Source: Echinicola rosea (GTDB taxonomy: Bacteria > Bacteroidota > Bacteroidia > Cytophagales > Cyclobacteriaceae). From it: 64,000 nt of DNA. The stretch covers positions 2,756,501-2,820,500 of the forward strand of contig NZ_CP040106.1 of NCBI RefSeq assembly GCF_005281475.1, read 5' to 3'. The stretch's first letter is position 1. Each line of letters begins with the position of its first letter. A program made the translations under genes and the position numbers. The notes beneath the pieces are model-generated. The model ran no database searches. It was not told the DNA's origin and worked only from the letters and a program-made list of their open reading frames with translations. This document shows, one piece after another, positions 29,096-38,332 of the stretch.

Positions 29096-30376
29096 AGTGT
29101 GTGAATAAATGTTTAACTTTAAAAACACATTGATTGAAGATGAAAAAAGAAGACCTTTTAAACGACGATTTTCTAAAGCAGTTCAAGAACGGAGAAGAAC
29201 TGCAAACTTTTTTAGGTGAGCTCCAAAAGCGGGCAGTGGAAAAGATGCTCGAAGGAGAACTGGACAGCCATCTTGGATACCGAAAAAACGAACAGTCGGA
29301 CAATCCCAACTCACGCAATGGGCACACTTCCAAAAAGATAAAGAGCAGTTTTGGGGAGTCGCATATCAATGTCCCCAGGGACAGGGATGGCAGTTTTGAG
29401 CCGGCACTGGTACCCAAAAGGAAAAGCATGGCAGAAGGTGTGGAGAACGTGATCATCTCCATGTATGCAAAAGGGATGTCCAACCATGACATAGGGGAAC
29501 AGATCAGAGAGCTCTATGACATCAACGTATCGGCATCCACCATATCCAGGGTTACCGATGCGGTATCCGAGGATATTGTGGCCTGGCGGAACCGTCCGCT
29601 CGACCCGGTCTATCTGATCGTATGGATGGACGGGATATCCTTCAAGGTACGGGAAAATTCCAAGGTGGTCAACAAGACCGTTTACATTGCCGTAGGGTTA
29701 AAGACCAACGGGTTAAAAGAGGTCTTGGGGCTCTGGCTGGGGAAAAACGAATCAGCGGCCTTTTGGATGGGCGTACTCACCGATATGAAGGCTCGGGGTG
29801 TCGAGGACATCCTGATCACGGCCACCGATAATCTTAACGGCTTTACCGATACGATCAAGGTCTCTTTCCCCGAATCGGTCACCCAGATATGTGTAGTACA
29901 CCAGATCAGGAACGCCTGTAGATATGTGGTCTGGAAAGATAAAAAGGCCTTCACCAAGGATATGAAAGAGGTCTATACCGCCCCAAATAAGGAAGCTGCA
30001 GCGGCCGCCCTGGAAGATTTTGCCGAAAAATGGGAAAGCAAATACTCATATGCCATTAAAAGCTGGAGGGACAACTGGGATGAACTGACCGTTTTCTTTG
30101 ACTATCCCGTGGAAATAAGGAAGATCATTTATACCACCAACCTGATAGAAAACCTCAATGGAAAGGTCAGAAAATACACCAAAAACAAGCTGTCCTTCCC
30201 AACTGATGAGGCAGTTATCAAATCGGTATTCCTTGCCCTGCGCGAAGCCACCAAAAAATGGACAATGCCGATCAGGGACTGGGGAATAATCCTTAATAGT
30301 TTTCTGCTTATATTTGGAAAAAGGGTCAGGCTAAACTAAACCTGACCCCACTAATTGAAATTTTAGTTTACACACT
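29096..30376 (+). mobile_element. IS256-family insertion sequence
   Basis: About 1.28 kb. Ends are imperfect inverted repeats: AGTGTGTGAATAAATG on the left and, read inward on the other strand, AGTGTGTAAACTAAAAT on the right. They enclose one intact transposase gene. The flanks (left ...ATTCCAATC, right TTTTGGGAT...) show no 8-9 bp direct repeat, so either the borders are slightly misplaced or one side was rearranged after insertion. Confidence 0.85.
29140..30339 (+). CDS. IS256-family (mutator type) DDE transposase
   Basis: From the ATG at 29140 the product has 399 residues (an in-frame TTG lies 6 bp upstream). Family features are [23 protein letters not shown] at the N-terminus, [11 protein letters not shown], the first Asp in [10 protein letters not shown], the second in TATDNLNGF, the CxxH-like CVVHQIRNA, and the catalytic Glu in [17 protein letters not shown]. 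It is full length without frameshifts, so it is potentially active. Confidence 0.96.
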   Translation: MKKEDLLNDDFLKQFKNGEELQTFLGELQKRAVEKMLEGELDSHLGYRKNEQSDNPNSRNGHTSKKIKSSFGESHINVPRDRDGSFEPALVPKRKSMAEGVENVIISMYAKGMSNHDIGEQIRELYDINVSASTISRVTDAVSEDIVAWRNRPLDPVYLIVWMDGISFKVRENSKVVNKTVYIAVGLKTNGLKEVLGLWLGKNESAAFWMGVLTDMKARGVEDILITATDNLNGFTDTIKVSFPESVTQICVVHQIRNACRYVVWKDKKAFTKDMKEVYTAPNKEAAAAALEDFAEKWESKYSYAIKSWRDNWDELTVFFDYPVEIRKIIYTTNLIENLNGKVRKYTKNKLSFPTDEAVIKSVFLALREATKKWTMPIRDWGIILNSFLLIFGKRVRLN

Positions 30377-30392
30377 TTTTGGGATAGTGTCG

Positions 30393-30430
30393 AGCAGCGG
30401 TTTACAATCTTTGGTACCGCTGCTTTTTTT
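30393..30430 (+). terminator. Rho-independent terminator, + strand
   Basis: AGCAGCGG / CCGCTGCT stem with a 16-nt loop followed by seven T's. The T-tract is on the + strand, so it serves rightward transcription. It lies 17 bp after the IS right end and may originally have ended the histidine-kinase operon before the IS landed between them; this last point is inferred. Confidence 0.85.
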
Positions 30431-30431
30431 G

Positions 30432-31712
30432 TTAAAATTTGGTATTGACATCAAATGCTTCGAGGTATTCGGCGACTCTTTTTACAAACATGCCTCCCAA
30501 TGATCCGTCCACTACACGGTGGTCATACGAATGGGACAAGAACATCTTATGCCTGATGGCAATGGCATCTCCAGTAGGTGTTTCCACTACAGCTGGTTTT
30601 TTGGTAATGGCGCCTACGGCTAAAATGGCCACTTGAGGTTGCATGATAATAGGAGTCCCCATGAGGTTACCAAAAGAGCCCACATTGGAAATAGTGTAAG
30701 TGCCGCCGGAAAGTTCATCTGCTGCGAGCTTATTGATCCGGGCTCTTCCTGCCAGGTCGTTGATTTTTTTGGACAGGCCAGTGAGGTTGAGCTCGTTGGC
30801 TTTCTTGATGACGGGGACGATCAGGTTTCCACTAGGAAGGGCCACTGCCACACCAATGTTGATGTCTTTTTTCTTAATGATCCGGTCACCATCCACAGAA
30901 ATGTTGATCATTGGAAAATCCTGAATGGCTTTGGCCACGGCCTCTACAAAGAAAGGGGTAAAGGTAATGGACTCACCCATTTTCTTTTTGTATTCGTCTT
31001 TGATTTTATTTCTCCAAAGTACAATGTTAGTAACATCAGCTTCCACAAAAGATGTAACGTGCGGAGAGATGCGTTTTGATTCCAACATTCTTTCAGAAAT
31101 CATTTTACGCATTCTGTCCATTTCAATGATCTCGTCACCTGAGCTGATGCTGGGGGAAGCTTTTGGGATGGGAGCTGCAGAAGCCTTAGTCCTCACCTTT
31201 AGGTAGTTCAGCATATCATTTTTGGTGACTCTGCCATCTTTTCCTGTGCCCGTTATCGCTGCCAATTCTGCTTTATCGATCCCTTCTTCTTTGGCAATAC
31301 TGAGTACCAAAGGGGAATAGAAACGATTGTCTCCTCCTGCGTTTTCCGTCACTGGGCTGACGATCGAGCTGGTTTGCGCTGGAGCTGCAGCTAGTAATGC
31401 TTCCTTTTCGTTGCTGGCATTGGTTGGTTCTTCTTTTTCCGTTTCGATGGCAGTTTGTTCTTCCTCCGCATCTTCTGTTTCTATCAAGGCAATAGGTGCT
31501 CCCACCGCCACTACATCACCTTCCTTGGCAAGGATTTTTTTCAGAACTCCAGAATGGGAAGAAGGAACTTCCGTATCTACCTTATCCGTAGCGACTTCCA
31601 GTACAGACTCGTCCTCATCGATGGTTTCTCCTTCTTTTTTTAACCAAGATAAGATGGTTCCCTCAATTATACTTTCACCCATTTTGGGCATTACCATTTC
31701 TACAGTTGCCAT
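30432..31712 (-). CDS. 2-oxoacid dehydrogenase E2 (dihydrolipoamide acyltransferase)
   Basis: Acyltransferase core of a 2-oxoacid dehydrogenase complex, 426 residues. There is one N-terminal lipoyl domain with the lipoylated Lys in EVATDKVDTEVPS (near 43), then an Ala/Glu-rich linker (95-128). The peripheral-subunit-binding domain has SPLVLSIAKEEGIDKAEL and TGKDGRVTKNDML (133-170). The catalytic domain contains the active-site HRVVDGSLGG near the C-terminus. No E1 or E3 gene is adjacent. A single lipoyl domain and the VEADVTNIV motif suggest a branched-chain-type E2, but pyruvate or 2-oxoglutarate forms cannot be excluded. Confidence 0.92.
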   Translation of the reverse strand: MATVEMVMPKMGESIIEGTILSWLKKEGETIDEDESVLEVATDKVDTEVPSSHSGVLKKILAKEGDVVAVGAPIALIETEDAEEEQTAIETEKEEPTNASNEKEALLAAAPAQTSSIVSPVTENAGGDNRFYSPLVLSIAKEEGIDKAELAAITGTGKDGRVTKNDMLNYLKVRTKASAAPIPKASPSISSGDEIIEMDRMRKMISERMLESKRISPHVTSFVEADVTNIVLWRNKIKDEYKKKMGESITFTPFFVEAVAKAIQDFPMINISVDGDRIIKKKDINIGVAVALPSGNLIVPVIKKANELNLTGLSKKINDLAGRARINKLAADELSGGTYTISNVGSFGNLMGTPIIMQPQVAILAVGAITKKPAVVETPTGDAIAIRHKMFLSHSYDHRVVDGSLGGMFVKRVAEYLEAFDVNTKF

Positions 31713-31797
31713 GTGATATCTATTTAATTGGGTCTATTTCCTGATTTTAAAATTATATTTTAATTTTTTAATCGCAAAATAGGTATAGCCAAATTAT

Positions 31798-33054
31798 TCA
31801 ATCGTTTTGGTTTTTAATGACTTTTCGCAATAAGTTTAAGACCGCTAATGCCGAATATTGGATGTTCAGTGAGCGGTCATGTGCCAATTGCAGCTTTTTT
31901 GTTTTGACGCCATGTTCGTCTGCTACAGCTATCCAAACTGTTCCGACTGGTTTTTCAGGACTTCCTCCGCCTGGGCCGGCTATTCCACTGCTGGCAAGAC
32001 CGAAATCAGCTTTGAACTTTTGCCGGACCATAATGGCCATTTCAATGACCGTATCCTCGCTAACGGCGCCATGGGCAGCCAGTGTTTTTTCCTTCACTCC
32101 AAGCAGGTCAGTTTTGAACTGATTATGATAAGGGATCATGGCACCATTAAAATAATTGCTGCTACCTGGTATAGCCGTGACCAGATGGGAAATATAGCCG
32201 CCTGTGCAGCTTTCAGCAATGCCCACGGTCTTTCCTGCTATTTTTAGTATCTTTCCGATAGCTTCTGCTATAGATTCCTGATCATAACCGTAAATATAGT
32301 TTTTTATTAGCGGTTTTACCTTTTCGATTTGTTCATTTACTTCCTCCTGAAGATGATTGATGTCATCGCCAAAGGCAGTGAGCCTGAGTTTTACCTCTCC
32401 AAGGGAGGGGAGATAGGCCAATTTGATATGCTGGGGAAGTTGGTCTTCCCATTGAGCGATCATATCTGAAAGCCAGCTTTCACCGATTCCTGCCGTCTTG
32501 ATCACTTTGTGATAGATGACCGGTAGCGTGTATATCGTTTTGATTTTTGGAAGGACAAAGCTCTCCATGAGGAATTGCATCTCATGGGGCACGCCTGGCA
32601 TGGACATCCATACACAGTTGTTCTCTTCAAACCACATCCCAGGGGCTGTTCCCTGCTCATTTTTTACATACTGGCATTTGGTGGGCAGGTGCCCTTGGAG
32701 TTTGTTGAGGGGAGTCAGTTCACGTCCTCTTTTCTCAAAAAACGTTTCCACGTCAGCTATGGCTTCCGCAAAAGGTGCTATAGGGCAGTCAAAAAACTTG
32801 GCCATCAGCGGTTTGGTCAGGTCGTCTTTCGTTGGGCCCAGTCCGCCGGTGATCAGTATTATATGGGCACGTTTTTGTGCACTGTCAAAGGCATGGAGAA
32901 TGTCCTCTTCGTTATCGCCAACGGTGGTTTTTCGGACTACTCTTACGCCGATTTGGTCTAATTCTTTACTGATCCAGTGGCTATTGGTATCCATGATCTG
33001 CCCATAAAGCAATTCATCGCCAATGGCAATTATCTCTGCGGTGATTTGTTTCAT
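31798..33054 (-). CDS. cinA: CinA family protein (damage-inducible protein / NMN amidohydrolase)
   Basis: A 418-residue two-domain CinA. The N-terminal MoaB/MogA-like domain shows AIGDELLYGQIMDTNSHWI and LITGGLGPTKDDLTKP. The C-terminal nicotinamide-mononucleotide deamidase domain shows AESCTGGYISHLVTAIPGSS and SSGIAGPGGGSPEKPVGTVW. It likely recycles NMN and related pyridine nucleotides. Its ATG overlaps the folA stop by 4 bp (ATGA), so the two are co-translated. Confidence 0.94.
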   Translation of the reverse strand: MKQITAEIIAIGDELLYGQIMDTNSHWISKELDQIGVRVVRKTTVGDNEEDILHAFDSAQKRAHIILITGGLGPTKDDLTKPLMAKFFDCPIAPFAEAIADVETFFEKRGRELTPLNKLQGHLPTKCQYVKNEQGTAPGMWFEENNCVWMSMPGVPHEMQFLMESFVLPKIKTIYTLPVIYHKVIKTAGIGESWLSDMIAQWEDQLPQHIKLAYLPSLGEVKLRLTAFGDDINHLQEEVNEQIEKVKPLIKNYIYGYDQESIAEAIGKILKIAGKTVGIAESCTGGYISHLVTAIPGSSNYFNGAMIPYHNQFKTDLLGVKEKTLAAHGAVSEDTVIEMAIMVRQKFKADFGLASSGIAGPGGGSPEKPVGTVWIAVADEHGVKTKKLQLAHDRSLNIQYSALAVLNLLRKVIKNQND

Positions 33055-33584
33055 GCCTGTGAAGGGTTGACTTTTTGATACGTAACAAAAGTGTAGTCAA
33101 ATTGGTTTTTGTCATCTTTTTCATGAAATTCTTCCGATGTCTTTTTCCAGTTTTCTGAAGGAAATTCAGGAAAAAACGCATCCCCCTCTGGGGCACAGTT
33201 CACCTCGGTAATGACCATCTCATCTACACAGGGAAGAGCCTGTTTATAGATTTCCGCTCCACCGATCACAAACGCTTTTTCCAGACCTTTTGACTTTGCC
33301 AAGTCGATGGCTTCACCCAAACCGTGTACCACGTAATGTCCCTCCGGAACCTGATAATTCCTGTTTCTAGTGATCACTACAGATGTTCTGTTAGGAAGCG
33401 GTTTTCCCATGGATTCATAGGTCTTTCTGCCCATGATGATGTAGTGGCCGGTGGTTTGTTGCTTAAAGTGACGGAGGTCTGCAGAAAGGCGCCAGATGAG
33501 TTGATTGTCCTTTCCGATTACATTATTGTTAGCTTTAGCTACGATGATGGATAGTATCAATGCCTTTGGATTTTTGGATTGCAC
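33051..33584 (-). CDS. folA: Dihydrofolate reductase
   Basis: Reduces dihydrofolate to tetrahydrofolate with NADPH. The 177 residues include the family start ILSIIVAKANNNVIGKDNQLIWRL (near 10-33), DLRHFKQQTTGHYIIMGRKTYESMGKPLPNRTSVVITR, and FVIGGAEIYKQALP near 105. Catalytic-loop residues are intact. It is first in a folA-cinA pair with a 4-bp overlap. Confidence 0.95.
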   Translation of the reverse strand: MQSKNPKALILSIIVAKANNNVIGKDNQLIWRLSADLRHFKQQTTGHYIIMGRKTYESMGKPLPNRTSVVITRNRNYQVPEGHYVVHGLGEAIDLAKSKGLEKAFVIGGAEIYKQALPCVDEMVITEVNCAPEGDAFFPEFPSENWKKTSEEFHEKDDKNQFDYTFVTYQKVNPSQA

Positions 33585-33742
33585 AAGATACCAAGGTTTT
33601 TTGAAGCATTAAAAGGGGAGCTTTAAAAAGTTTGCTCCAAAAGGCAAAGCTGGGCAATCCCAAGAATATGGTTGGTGCAGGTCATTGTTAGGTAAATAGG
33701 GAAGGAAGGTCTGTAACTGGCAGATTGTCAAGATGAAGGAGA

Positions 33743-34675
33743 CTATTGCCCCTCCATCGCATTGGCGTATTCGGCCATTTCAAATTCAAATTTCTCTGAG
33801 GTGTTGATTTCAATGATTTTCATGTGTGTGATGCTCTTGTCCTCCTTGGACTCATAGTGGATTTCCAGGACATCTCCATCAGGCAGTTGATCGTAATAGC
33901 CTTGGTATTTTTGTTTTACTTTTTTGGAGAAGAGGAAATTGTTTTTTGACCAATAGGAAGCATAGCCTTCGATGGCTTGCGTGCTCACCCAATAATGGGC
34001 TGTATATTCATCATTATCGGTACGGTATTCATCACATGAATAGCCGAGGATGTTTTTTGAGTTGCCGGTTTTGACGATGTCAAAAGCTGTTGCGTCAGCA
34101 TCCGTTTCTTCCATTTCCTTGTCGGCAGCATCTTCCATCATTTTGGTCCAATCCATCCCGTAGGCCATATAGTTCTTTTCGCCCTTTTCATTTTCCATGA
34201 GCAGTACGGACGCATTGTTCTTGTGGTCGAAAATCATTACGGTTTTTTCAGCTTTTTTATCCTGATTTTCCATCTCTATTCCCCAAAAGTCACTGTCCCC
34301 GCTCAGGAATGACCTGAATGTAACCGGGTCGATGTCTTTTCCTTTTTCGTCAGTACCGGTTATTTCCATGTCTGTGTAGCCAGTAAAGTGGTAGCGGTCC
34401 TCGGTGGTGGCATTCATGTCGATACTGCTGATTACTTTGCCATAATCGTAGTCACCTCCTTCATATTCCGATGGGGAGCCAAAAATTTGCTCTAAATACT
34501 TGTCAGTTTGTTTCCGTGCCGCATTCTCCACTTCATTGGAAACGCGGCGCTCGACGGCATTTTCCACCCCTTCTTGGGCAGCTTTTTTCAGTTTTTTTAA
34601 AAACTGTGCTTGGGAAGGCACTGGTAACAGGAATATAGCTGAAAGTGCAGCTAAAAGTAATTTGTCGGTTCTCAT
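33743..34675 (-). CDS. DUF4412-like secreted protein
   Basis: A 310-residue exported protein: signal peptide (MRTDKLLLAALSAIFLLPVPSQA) followed by a charged helix (QFLKKLKKAAQEGVENAVERR) and a beta-rich domain. That domain has TVMIFDHKNNASVLLMEN, an acidic stretch near 180-195, and ILGYSCDEYRT near 210. These features match DUF4412 proteins of Bacteroidota, whose function is unknown. It is monocistronic, with no link to the neighbours. Confidence 0.75.
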   Translation of the reverse strand: MRTDKLLLAALSAIFLLPVPSQAQFLKKLKKAAQEGVENAVERRVSNEVENAARKQTDKYLEQIFGSPSEYEGGDYDYGKVISSIDMNATTEDRYHFTGYTDMEITGTDEKGKDIDPVTFRSFLSGDSDFWGIEMENQDKKAEKTVMIFDHKNNASVLLMENEKGEKNYMAYGMDWTKMMEDAADKEMEETDADATAFDIVKTGNSKNILGYSCDEYRTDNDEYTAHYWVSTQAIEGYASYWSKNNFLFSKKVKQKYQGYYDQLPDGDVLEIHYESKEDKSITHMKIIEINTSEKFEFEMAEYANAMEGQ

Positions 34676-34783
34676 AGCAAAGTAGGTTATACAACCTTTT
34701 AAATTACATAAAAGTGGAGGTATTTACCAGTGTAAGATGGTAGAAGGGGCATTAGAATTATTATCAAGTACATGGTAATGAGT

Positions 34784-34821
34784 AAAAATAAAGGCAGGCC
34801 TTAAAAGCAAAGTGCCTGCCT
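34784..34821 (-). terminator. Rho-independent terminator of fmt
   Basis: Inverted repeat AGGCAGGC (34792-34799) / GCCTGCCT (34814-34821). Read on the minus strand it is followed by TTATTTTT, 27 bp after the fmt stop. Confidence 0.8.
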
Positions 34822-34847
34822 GGGACATGTTGATTTTCAAAACTTGA

Positions 34848-35768
34848 TTAAAGCTTATTGCCGCGCAAGAAGTCTTCGATTTTCATTCTTTTTTTACCTT
34901 GTAGTTGTAATTCCTTGATCGATATTCCTCCATCTCCTGTTTGGATGTGGAGGTAACTTTTGTTGTCTGATAAATACTCCCCCGGGGACTTCTCCTTTAG
35001 TCCATCGACTACCGATGAGGAGAAAATTTTGCAGGTTTTATCCTGGATGGTCGTCCATGCAGCGGGATAAGGGGAAAGGCCTCTGATCAGATTATGGATG
35101 GATCGGGCGCTTTTGTCCCAGTCTATCTCACCAGTTTCTTTGAATATTTTGGGAGCATGGTGAAGGGCTTTTGTTTCATCTTGTACAAATGTCTCCACTT
35201 CTCCACTGTCAATCTCTTCGATGGTTTTCAATACCAATTTAGCTCCTCTATCCATAAGTTTTTCGTAGAGCGTACCAATATTGTCCTCGGGCAAGATGGG
35301 TTCCTTTTCTTGGAAGATAATACTTCCCGTATCAATTTCCTGTTTGAGGAAAAATGTGGTCACTCCTGTTTCATCTTCTCCATTAATGATGGCCCAGTTG
35401 ATAGGAGCGGCTCCTCTGTAATTGGGGAGGAGAGAGGCGTGAAGGTTAAAAGTGCCTCTGGGGGGCATGTTCCAGACTGCTTCTGGAAGCATCCGAAAAG
35501 CAACGACTACCTGAATGTCGGCATTGTAGCCTGCAAGTTCCTCCAGAAACACTGGTGATTTAAGATTGGTAGGCTGCAGCACAGGTATGTTATGTTGGGT
35601 GGCAGCTTCTTTTACAGGTGAGGGGATGAGTTTTTGTCCCCTTCCCTTGGGCTTATCAGGAGCCGTGATGACGGCCACTACATTCCAGCCGTTTTCTACC
35701 AGTATTTCCAGGGAAGGCACTGCAAAATCGGGCGTGCCCATATAAATGATGCGGAGATCTTTATTCAT
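34848..35768 (-). CDS. fmt: Methionyl-tRNA formyltransferase
   Basis: Formylates initiator Met-tRNA using 10-formyl-tetrahydrofolate. The 306 residues start with RIIYMGTPDFAVPSLEILV, followed by APDKPKGRGQKLIPSPVK, FNLHASLLPNYRGAAPINWAI (the HxSLLPxxRG-type active site, near 109-117) and GVTTFFLKQEIDTGSI. A C-terminal OB-fold-like domain closes the protein. Length and motifs are canonical. Confidence 0.97.
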   Translation of the reverse strand: MNKDLRIIYMGTPDFAVPSLEILVENGWNVVAVITAPDKPKGRGQKLIPSPVKEAATQHNIPVLQPTNLKSPVFLEELAGYNADIQVVVAFRMLPEAVWNMPPRGTFNLHASLLPNYRGAAPINWAIINGEDETGVTTFFLKQEIDTGSIIFQEKEPILPEDNIGTLYEKLMDRGAKLVLKTIEEIDSGEVETFVQDETKALHHAPKIFKETGEIDWDKSARSIHNLIRGLSPYPAAWTTIQDKTCKIFSSSVVDGLKEKSPGEYLSDNKSYLHIQTGDGGISIKELQLQGKKRMKIEDFLRGNKL

Positions 35769-35829
35769 GCTTGTGGTGTTGAATTGTCGAATGGCGATTT
35801 CGATGTGAGTCTAGGGATATGGGAATTTG

Positions 35830-37041
35830 TTATTTATAGAGCAAGTATTGTTTTCTCATGGTTTCATAGGCATCCAATTTATTTTTCCATCCAGCTTTGA
35901 TTTCTTTTTCAGATTTTCCAGCGAGGATATCCTTTCGCAGCTGGTCAGAGCCTGCGAGTTTATCAAAGAAATTGTTAAAAAACTGTTGGCCGCCACCGGA
36001 CTTTTGGTACATCTCCAAAAGGTATTTTAGGGTAAACTGATGTGAAAGGGGAGTTTCCCTCAAATCAGTGCCGTAGCAGGTTTTTCCTTCATGGGGAGGG
36101 TGCTTGCTCATGCCATTGATGCTTTCAGGCGTAAAGGTAAACGCTCCATATTTCGGATCTGGGGCTCCATATACCTGAAATGGGAAATATGTACCGCGGC
36201 CCACACTGATATCTGTGCCTTCAAAGAAACACAAGGAAGGATAAAGCCGAATCGAGACGTCATTGGGGAGATTTGGTGAGGGCTTTACGGGAAGTGAATA
36301 ATGCTGTCCATGGTCCCAATTGGCCACGGGAATGACGGTGATGTCTGCTTTGACTTGGTTTTTTAACCAGCCTTCTCCATTGATCATCTGCGCTAGCTCA
36401 CCCATGGTAAGTCCGTGCACCACCGGGATAGGGTGCATCCCCACAAAACTCTTGTACGAAGGATCCAAGACAGGCCCGTCAATGTAATCTCCATTCGGAT
36501 TGGGGCGGTCGAGGATGATCATCGCTTTGCCTTGTTCGGCACAGGCTTCCATTACATAGTGCATGGTGCTGATATAGGTGTAAAACCTTAGCCCTACATC
36601 TTGAAAATCAAAGATTAGGATGTCGATGTCCATCAGGGCTTCCTCAGAAGGTTTCTTGTTGGAACCATAAAGGGAGACCAGTGGTATTCCCGTTTCTTTG
36701 TCAGTATCGTTTTTAATGACTTCGCCAGCGTCGGCATTTCCCCTAAACCCATGTTCGGGTACAAATATTTTTTGGACAGTGATGTCATTTTCAAGTAAGA
36801 AATCGACCAAATGCTGATTGTCCTTTTGGGTGAGAATGCTCGTTTGGTTAGCGACAAGCCCTACTTTTTTGCCCTTCAGCAGTGGGAGGTATTTTTCCGG
36901 CTGGTCTGCTCCCGGAAGAATAGGAGCAAGAGAATTGCGTTTGGCGGCTGCTTCTTTTGCCAGCAGTGAACCGGAAATATCCCAGCTTCCCAAAAAGGTG
37001 GGTAAAAATATCAGGAGAAGTATTAATTTTAGCTGCTTCAT
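35830..37041 (-). CDS. namZ: NamZ-type exo-beta-N-acetylmuramidase (DUF1343)
   Basis: About 403 residues from the ATG at 37041 (MKQLKLILLLIFLPTFLGSW, a signal peptide); an upstream ATG at 37077 adds 12 residues before the signal and is less likely. Family motifs are GKKVGLVANQTS, FVPEHGFRGNADAGEVI, IPLVSLYGSNKKPSEE, DIDILIFDFQDVGLRFYTY and ILDRPNPNGDYIDGPVLDP. The family removes terminal MurNAc from peptidoglycan fragments. It is divergent from the permease gene with only 40 bp between starts. Confidence 0.88.
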   Translation of the reverse strand: MKQLKLILLLIFLPTFLGSWDISGSLLAKEAAAKRNSLAPILPGADQPEKYLPLLKGKKVGLVANQTSILTQKDNQHLVDFLLENDITVQKIFVPEHGFRGNADAGEVIKNDTDKETGIPLVSLYGSNKKPSEEALMDIDILIFDFQDVGLRFYTYISTMHYVMEACAEQGKAMIILDRPNPNGDYIDGPVLDPSYKSFVGMHPIPVVHGLTMGELAQMINGEGWLKNQVKADITVIPVANWDHGQHYSLPVKPSPNLPNDVSIRLYPSLCFFEGTDISVGRGTYFPFQVYGAPDPKYGAFTFTPESINGMSKHPPHEGKTCYGTDLRETPLSHQFTLKYLLEMYQKSGGGQQFFNNFFDKLAGSDQLRKDILAGKSEKEIKAGWKNKLDAYETMRKQYLLYK

Positions 37042-37081
37042 ATTAATTTGCATTTGAATCTTAACAAAATAAAACACTTCA

Positions 37082-38302
37082 TTGAACCTTTCCTACTTCA
37101 TTGCCAAAAGAATTAGTTTTAAAAGGACGGGCGGTTTTACAGGGACCATACACCAGATAGCCGTTGCGAGTATTGCTATCGGCTTGTCCATTTTAATCAT
37201 CGCATTTTTGATCTTGGGCGGCTTTAAGCAAGTGGTTTCAGATAAGGTGTTTTCGTTTACGGGGCATTACCAAGTGCACAAATTTACCTCGCACAATGCC
37301 TATGAGAATTTTCCGAGTAGTAAGAATAGCCAATTTTATTCCAATTACAAGGATTATGGCTATATCAAGCATATTCAGGACTATGCATATAAGCCAGGCT
37401 TACTGAAGGGGGATGAGGAGGTTCAAGGGGTTGTGCTGAAAGGGGTTAGCGAGGCATTTGATGAGGAGGCGTTTTCGGCTTCTTTGTCGGAGGGACGTTT
37501 TATCCACTTTGAAGAAGGAGGAACAGCGTCGAATGAGGTGGTGCTGAGCAGAAATATTGCCGATAAGCTAATGCTAGCGGTCGGGGATAAAGTGGTCATG
37601 TATTTTGTGCAGGATCCACCTCGGTATCGTAGATTTGACATTGTGGGGATTTATGAGACCTATTTGGAGGATTTTGACGATAAAATGATCATTGGGGATA
37701 TCCAAACTATCCGCAATCTGAATGGCTGGGAGGATGATCAGGTAGGAGGTTTTGAGGTGTTTTTAAAGGACCCGAAGCAGATTGATGATAAAGAGGAAGC
37801 ACTTTACGAAGTCATTGACTACGATCTCAAAGTCGATAAGGTCACCACCATGTTCATTCAGATTTTTGATTGGTTAAAGTTGCTGAATAATAATGTGTAT
37901 GTGTTTTTAGGCCTGATCCTTTTTGTTGCGGCATTCAACATGATTGCGATTTTATTTATATTGATCATGGAGCGGACGCAAATGATCGGATTGTTGAAAG
38001 CAATCGGAAGTACCAATCGCCAAATTAGAAAGATTTTCGTTTGGAACGGCGTGCGTATTATTGGAAGGGGAATGCTGCTAGGAAACCTTATTGGCCTCGG
38101 CATTGCTTGGATTCAGAATTCCACTCATCTAATTTCGCTTGATCCGGCCAATTATTACATGAGCTATGTGCCTATTCAGTGGGACTGGCCCATTGTGATC
38201 GGCTTGAATGTCCTTATTTTATTAGTGACGACATTGGTCCTGTTTATTCCGGCCATGATGATCAGCAATGTCCAGCCCATTAAAGCCATTCGGTTTGATT
38301 AG
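37082..38302 (+). CDS. ABC transporter permease, LolC/LolE (FtsX) type, TTG start
   Basis: A 406-residue permease with four membrane segments: near 28-52 (SIAIGLSILIIAFLILGGF), 272-292, 325-348 and 370-395. A large periplasmic domain lies between the first and second, the MacB/LolC layout. NLSYFIAKRISFKR is the conserved N-terminus, so translation should begin at the TTG (37082); no ATG is available there. Its role is probably lipoprotein release to the outer membrane. No ATP-binding partner is adjacent. Confidence 0.85.
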   Translation: MNLSYFIAKRISFKRTGGFTGTIHQIAVASIAIGLSILIIAFLILGGFKQVVSDKVFSFTGHYQVHKFTSHNAYENFPSSKNSQFYSNYKDYGYIKHIQDYAYKPGLLKGDEEVQGVVLKGVSEAFDEEAFSASLSEGRFIHFEEGGTASNEVVLSRNIADKLMLAVGDKVVMYFVQDPPRYRRFDIVGIYETYLEDFDDKMIIGDIQTIRNLNGWEDDQVGGFEVFLKDPKQIDDKEEALYEVIDYDLKVDKVTTMFIQIFDWLKLLNNNVYVFLGLILFVAAFNMIAILFILIMERTQMIGLLKAIGSTNRQIRKIFVWNGVRIIGRGMLLGNLIGLGIAWIQNSTHLISLDPANYYMSYVPIQWDWPIVIGLNVLILLVTTLVLFIPAMMISNVQPIKAIRFD

Positions 38303-38332
38303 GCAAGCAAAGGCGTGTCCCCCCTTACCTTT

